A stretch of 64,000 nucleotides of DNA, taken from assembly GCF_036324505.1 (NCBI RefSeq), contig NC_086352.1, positions 25,938,359 through 26,002,358 on the forward strand, given 5' to 3'. The notes below the pieces were generated by a model. That model was not told the DNA's origin. It saw only the letters and a list, made by a program, of their open reading frames with translations, and did no database searches. Shown here piece by piece: positions 60,270-64,000 of this stretch (its first letter is position 1; every line of letters begins with the position of its first letter). Both the position numbers and the translations under genes were made by a program. This stretch comes from Eleginops maclovinus. Taxonomy: Eukaryota > Chordata > Actinopteri > Perciformes > Eleginopidae.

Positions 60270-61832
60270 CGGTGGTGTATTGCTATCACACTAAAAAAAA
60301 AAATAAGGCTCAGTATCAAGTAATTACGTGAAAGTTTCTTGTTATAACAAGATCTTTTTCACGTTTAAACAAGATAAGTATCATGTTATTACATGAAATT
60401 ATCACGTTATAACGTGAAAATATCATGTTATTTCAAGATATGATATTTTCACGTTTTTACAAGATATGCAACTATCACGTTATTCTGAGATAAGAAATCC
60501 ACCAAGTCTGACTGGGCTTTCCTCCTGAACAACCCCAAGAACTTCAGTCGCCTCCTTAGCGTTGGCATGCTTATTATAATTCCGTCCATCCTAAGAAATG
60601 CCAATATCTCCCAGTGTCTCAGGCCAAGTAGGAAATAAAAGCATATATTATCACAAACATCCATCTCGGGCAATTCGGTTGCGCGTCGGGCCGTTTTACT
60701 TCCTTTATAGCGTCGCTGTCCGATGAAAACCTCGTATGTCCATTTTTGCCGATTTTGAGATTTTACGATGGATACAATGTCCAGGTTCATTTCCGTATAC
60801 AGTATGCGTCATGTACCTAAGTGACCAATGAAAAGTTGTGAAATCATGTCATCTGATTTTCAAGTATATCCATTTGGTGTCAAAGCTGTCAATCACGCCG
60901 CGTATCTCCCGCTCTGTGGAGCCATCTCAGCTGTCTCGTGTCATCTCATTAGCGTCTCTGGAAGCGCATCATCGGGTAGCTGAATAACACTTTGAAGGTA
61001 AGGTATTTCGTTTTTTTGTCAACTGTACTCAAGTTTAATCTAGTTGCAATATATTCACAACTGTTATTTACCGGTAGGCCTAAATTATCTAGATTAAGTA
61101 ATTGTCATCTAATATTTTTATTGTGAACCTGGCTGACGAACGTAAGATAATAACTAAGCTCTCCACAGTTGCTATTTTATAATTCCACCTGTAGTAGCAG
61201 TAGTGAGCCTAATTAGTCGTGCTTGAATCACCTGAAGAAGAAAGGGGAATAAACAGGAACGGGCTAACTGGAGTTTAGTGAAATGGCAGCTTCATTTTTC
61301 ATTTTCTTTTCTGCAATACAGTGCCAAATAAATATCATTTTGATGATAGCCTGGTGAGACAATAGCTTTCCTTTACAGTAGGCCTAACTTTATCGCTAGA
61401 AAAAGTTTTCCCCTTGTCGCCTGAGACGTAGGTCTAGGAGTGGAGGAGTGACGTTAGACCTACCGTAATTCGTTTTTTTGGCACGGTAGGTCTCGTTACA
61501 ACCTCTGTCTAGCTTGTTAGCGTACTGATTCATTATCCCATAGTTAGCAGGAGACATAATTATGAAGGGACAATGAATCAGTTCACTGATTTTCATACTG
61601 ACAAGATAAATAGGCTATGCTCAGTTTATTAAATAGCCTTAGGTTGGTTATAACGTTTCACGTTATAACGTGAAAATATAATTATCATGAAATAACGTGA
61701 TAATTTCATGTAATAACATGATACTTATCTTGTTTAAACGTGAAAAAGATCTTGTTATAACAAGAAACTTTCACGTAATTACTTGATACTGAGCCTTATT
61801 TTTTTTTTTAGTGTGATAGCAATACACCACCG
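60270..61832 (-). mobile_element. DNA transposon with perfect 141-bp terminal inverted repeats
   Basis: Bases 60270-60410 and 61692-61832 are exact inverted copies by eye, starting CGGTGGTGTATTGC, and the unit is flanked by TA on both sides. The repeats carry subterminal palindromes such as CACGTTATAACGTG and CTTGTTATAACAAG. The interior has one protein fragment on the minus strand (60790-60449) and a CpG-containing plus-strand stretch at 60890-61011. Perfect arms suggest recent movement. The superfamily is uncertain. Confidence 0.88.
60449..60790 (-). CDS. Helix-turn-helix N-terminal fragment of an integrase-core type transposase
   Basis: A 113-codon frame. The region DNICFYFLLGLRHWEILAFL... 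PTLRRRLKFLGLFRRK resembles the N-terminal segment of a family of fish proteins that have an integrase (rve) catalytic core further on, with pattern YFxLGxxxxEIxxxL then hIS...LxRxLxxxGLxRRK. No catalytic domain is found in this element, so this is probably the first exon left in a deletion derivative, or a DNA-binding-only product. The upstream half (residues 1-45) is not recognised and a later Met at about residue 43 may be the real start. Confidence 0.5.
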   Translation of the reverse strand: MNLDIVSIVKSQNRQKWTYEVFIGQRRYKGSKTARRATELPEMDVCDNICFYFLLGLRHWEILAFLRMDGIIISMPTLRRRLKFLGLFRRKAQSDLVDFLSQNNVIVAYLVKT

Positions 61833-62304
61833 TAATTTTCTGTATGTCAACTAGTGTTTGTTTATTCACGATAATAATATTTTGCCAGACCTATAGTTTT
61901 TCATGTATTCAACTTTTAGTAACATTTTAGATGAATAACACAAATTCCAAACTCAAGAATTTACGCTTCACTTAACTTTTCTCTTTTTTTTTTTTTAGGT
62001 AGGCCTAAGTGACAGTTTTCTTGGAAATTGAGACAGACGTCTCACATGATGACTACCTGAGGCTCGCCCTAAATCAAACGCACCCTCGTCATGATGGCGG
62101 CGGTTTTTTCAGACTGCGTGAAGATGTCTCTACCTGCAGCTGTTGCTATGCTAATTTGCCAACACTGCTGTTCGTATAGGATATTATGATTAAGCTAACC
62201 TGTTTGGTGGTGTGGCTTGAGTACAGTTTTGTGGACGATGATTCGTGTTTTGTTTTGCTTCAGGTAACTACAGCCCTTTTAATATTAATTATGTTTGTCG
62301 TATG

Positions 62305-63253
62305 CAGTGCTGGGAAGGATACTTTCAAAACGTATTCCGTCACAGAATACAGAATGCAAGCCCAAAAATGTAATCTGTAACATATTCTGTTATATTACCC
62401 AATCTGAGTAACATATTCTTAATACTTGGAATACTTCCAGATTGAATTACATTTTATAAGTGTAGGAATGCCGCCATCAAATCCTGTTTACTAAACAGGC
62501 CTATTCTGGTGTGTTCTTCTGTTCCAATTGGCTAAATGTGTTAGGCCCAAATCTGCATAATCCAAAAATGTAACCGCAGTCTAAGCTAACACGAGCCAAT
62601 TTTAGCTAACCATAACTAGCAGGTCAAACAGGGCTAGTCAAGAGTCTTTCAATGGCTCCGGGGCTAGTAAATCAGCACATACGGATACAGATACTGATAC
62701 AATTATAAAATAGCAAGGTGACCAGTAAAACTACAGCAGATGACTACCCCTGGCTAATTAAAAAAAAATGTTTTACAAACTTTTAAGATGCTTCTTCAGG
62801 TTGGAGGTGGACTCTTTGGACGCAGAAATGAGGTTGGTTGCTGACAAGCAAAGGTTGCACTGCACAGTTATATTTAATTCTCCCTTCTCTTACTTTAATG
62901 TGAAATGCTGTTTGAATTTCCAAGATAGAAACATATTCCTGCCCTGGCTCTGTTTTGCTGGCTCGGGCTCCAGCTCTACCTCTAGCTGCTTCTCTTCCGA
63001 CTCCATTGTAGGCAACTGATCACGCAACTCAAATAGCTCATTTTCATTCGTTTTCATGTTGGGGCTTCTGGGAAATGCATCACGTTGCCTCAATTTATTA
63101 AGAGAGTGAATAAAATCATGAAACAGATTTCAACACTGTAACTATTCTGAATACCATCTATTTAAATTGTAACTGTAACGGAATACAGTTACTCATAATT
63201 CGTATTCTAAATACGTAACGCCGGTACATGTATTCCGTTACTCCCCAACACTG
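62305..63253 (-). mobile_element. hAT-type element with perfect 8-bp target duplication
   Basis: Ends CAGTGCTGGGAAGGATAC and GTTACTCCCCAACACTG, flanked by identical GTCGTATG (62297-62304 and 63254-63261). A minus frame at 63093-62890 has an acidic run and FLSWKFKQHF, like the start of fish hAT transposases just before the BED finger. The rest of the transposase is absent, so it is non-autonomous. Confidence 0.85.
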
Positions 63254-63261
63254 GTCGTATG

Positions 63262-64000
63262 TCTGCTTTAATGGATAGCTACTTAAACATCAGACAGCAA
63301 CTCTTCAAAATGGGCTTCTCCTGTTTCTGCATCACATCTTCCAGGTAAGATTTGTTCCTCCTGTGCTAAGAATGAATGTGCTGCTGTACAGCTAGTCCTG
63401 CTTTTTTCGCTAGCTACATTTTCTGATGTAAACCTTTCCTGCCTGTGTGTGCAGAATTTGCACTGCATGGTTGTTGTTTAGAATGTGCATACACTCTATT
63501 TGCTATAATGTATGAAATATGGATAAGCATTTTTATTGAAAGCATCTCCCCCTAAACTGGTTGTTTCTTACCTGAAAATTGAACACACTTTTGTTGTTTT
63601 ATTTTTATGTTTATGACAAAATTAGGCTTTTCAATACAAGGCCGGTAAATTAGCCCAGTAACATTCTTTATTTCTGACACGCTTCAAATGCAGTGAGAAG
63701 TCGGCAATATATCCTTTAGAACTCAACATATTTCCATGGTATTTATTTGATCATATTTACATATCAGAGCTGATAAGTTCTTGCTTAGCATTTTACAAAA
63801 CTGCTTCCTGCATTGTCAACCTAGTCATCTGTTGTTCATTGCTGTATTTGAAATGAGGAATTTAACCTCTAAACCTGAGGTCTTATAATTTTATTCTAAA
63901 TAAAATGGTGGTTGTATTGCAGATTATGTTTAATGCAGTGTTGAGGGAGCTTTTTTGGATAAGCAGTTCTCAAGAAAGCTGTGAGCATGTCTGAATAGAC
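63262..64000. other. Right edge, no gene recognised
   Basis: AT-rich sequence; a 61-codon minus frame at 63283-63468 has no family resemblance. The next gene expected from human order (ACCS or EXT2) is not visible. Confidence 0.5.

Overview
The window is nuclear DNA from a ray-finned fish, most likely a teleost. It has vertebrate split genes with short GT-AG introns, long GT/CA microsatellites, and many fish-type DNA transposons (Tc1-like, hAT-like, short TTAA-ended elements) plus L2/jockey-like LINE ends. I see no bacterial, phage or viral gene block. Exon borders were worked out by hand from splice sites, reading frame and remembered family sequences; no alignment was run.

Layout. (1) 1-235: the 3' end of an unidentified plus-strand gene with a short Cys-rich tail, convergent with the next gene. 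(2) 326-4375, minus: complete TRAF6 (about 573 aa, seven coding exons) with a likely 5' UTR exon near 5260-5400. (3) 5425-21468, plus: TTC17 (25 coding exons, about 1,211 aa if one frame break is ignored), divergent from TRAF6 over a compact shared promoter. It has two GC-AG introns, an apparent 1-nt frameshift in exon 18 and several transposon insertions. (4) 21469-40086: an 18.6 kb gap holding two Tc1-like elements (one with an intact transposase frame), a duplicated MITE-like repeat, very long GT tracts, and the microRNA gene mir-129-2 at 34645-34735 with candidate promoters. (5) 40087-55599, plus: hsd17b12 (11 exons, 319 aa), the very-long-chain 3-ketoacyl-CoA reductase. (6) 57538-57774, plus: a single-exon gene matching C11orf96. 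(7) 58200-64000: no gene recognised. It holds a transposon with perfect 141-bp terminal inverted repeats around a helix-turn-helix-like ORF, and a hAT-type element with a perfect 8-bp target duplication.

The order TTC17 - mir-129-2 - HSD17B12 - C11orf96 is the order on human chromosome 11p, which supports the identifications. ALKBH3, which I recall lying between HSD17B12 and C11orf96 in human, is not seen here, and TRAF6 sits directly beside TTC17. The genes do not form one pathway: TRAF6 is an innate-immune ubiquitin ligase, TTC17 is tied to actin and cilia, HSD17B12 is an ER lipid enzyme, and miR-129 is a brain-enriched regulator. I found no convincing new multi-gene system. The best leads are the 60270-61832 element, the TTC17 exon 18 frame break, and three transposons that each end 51-58 bases before a TTC17 exon.
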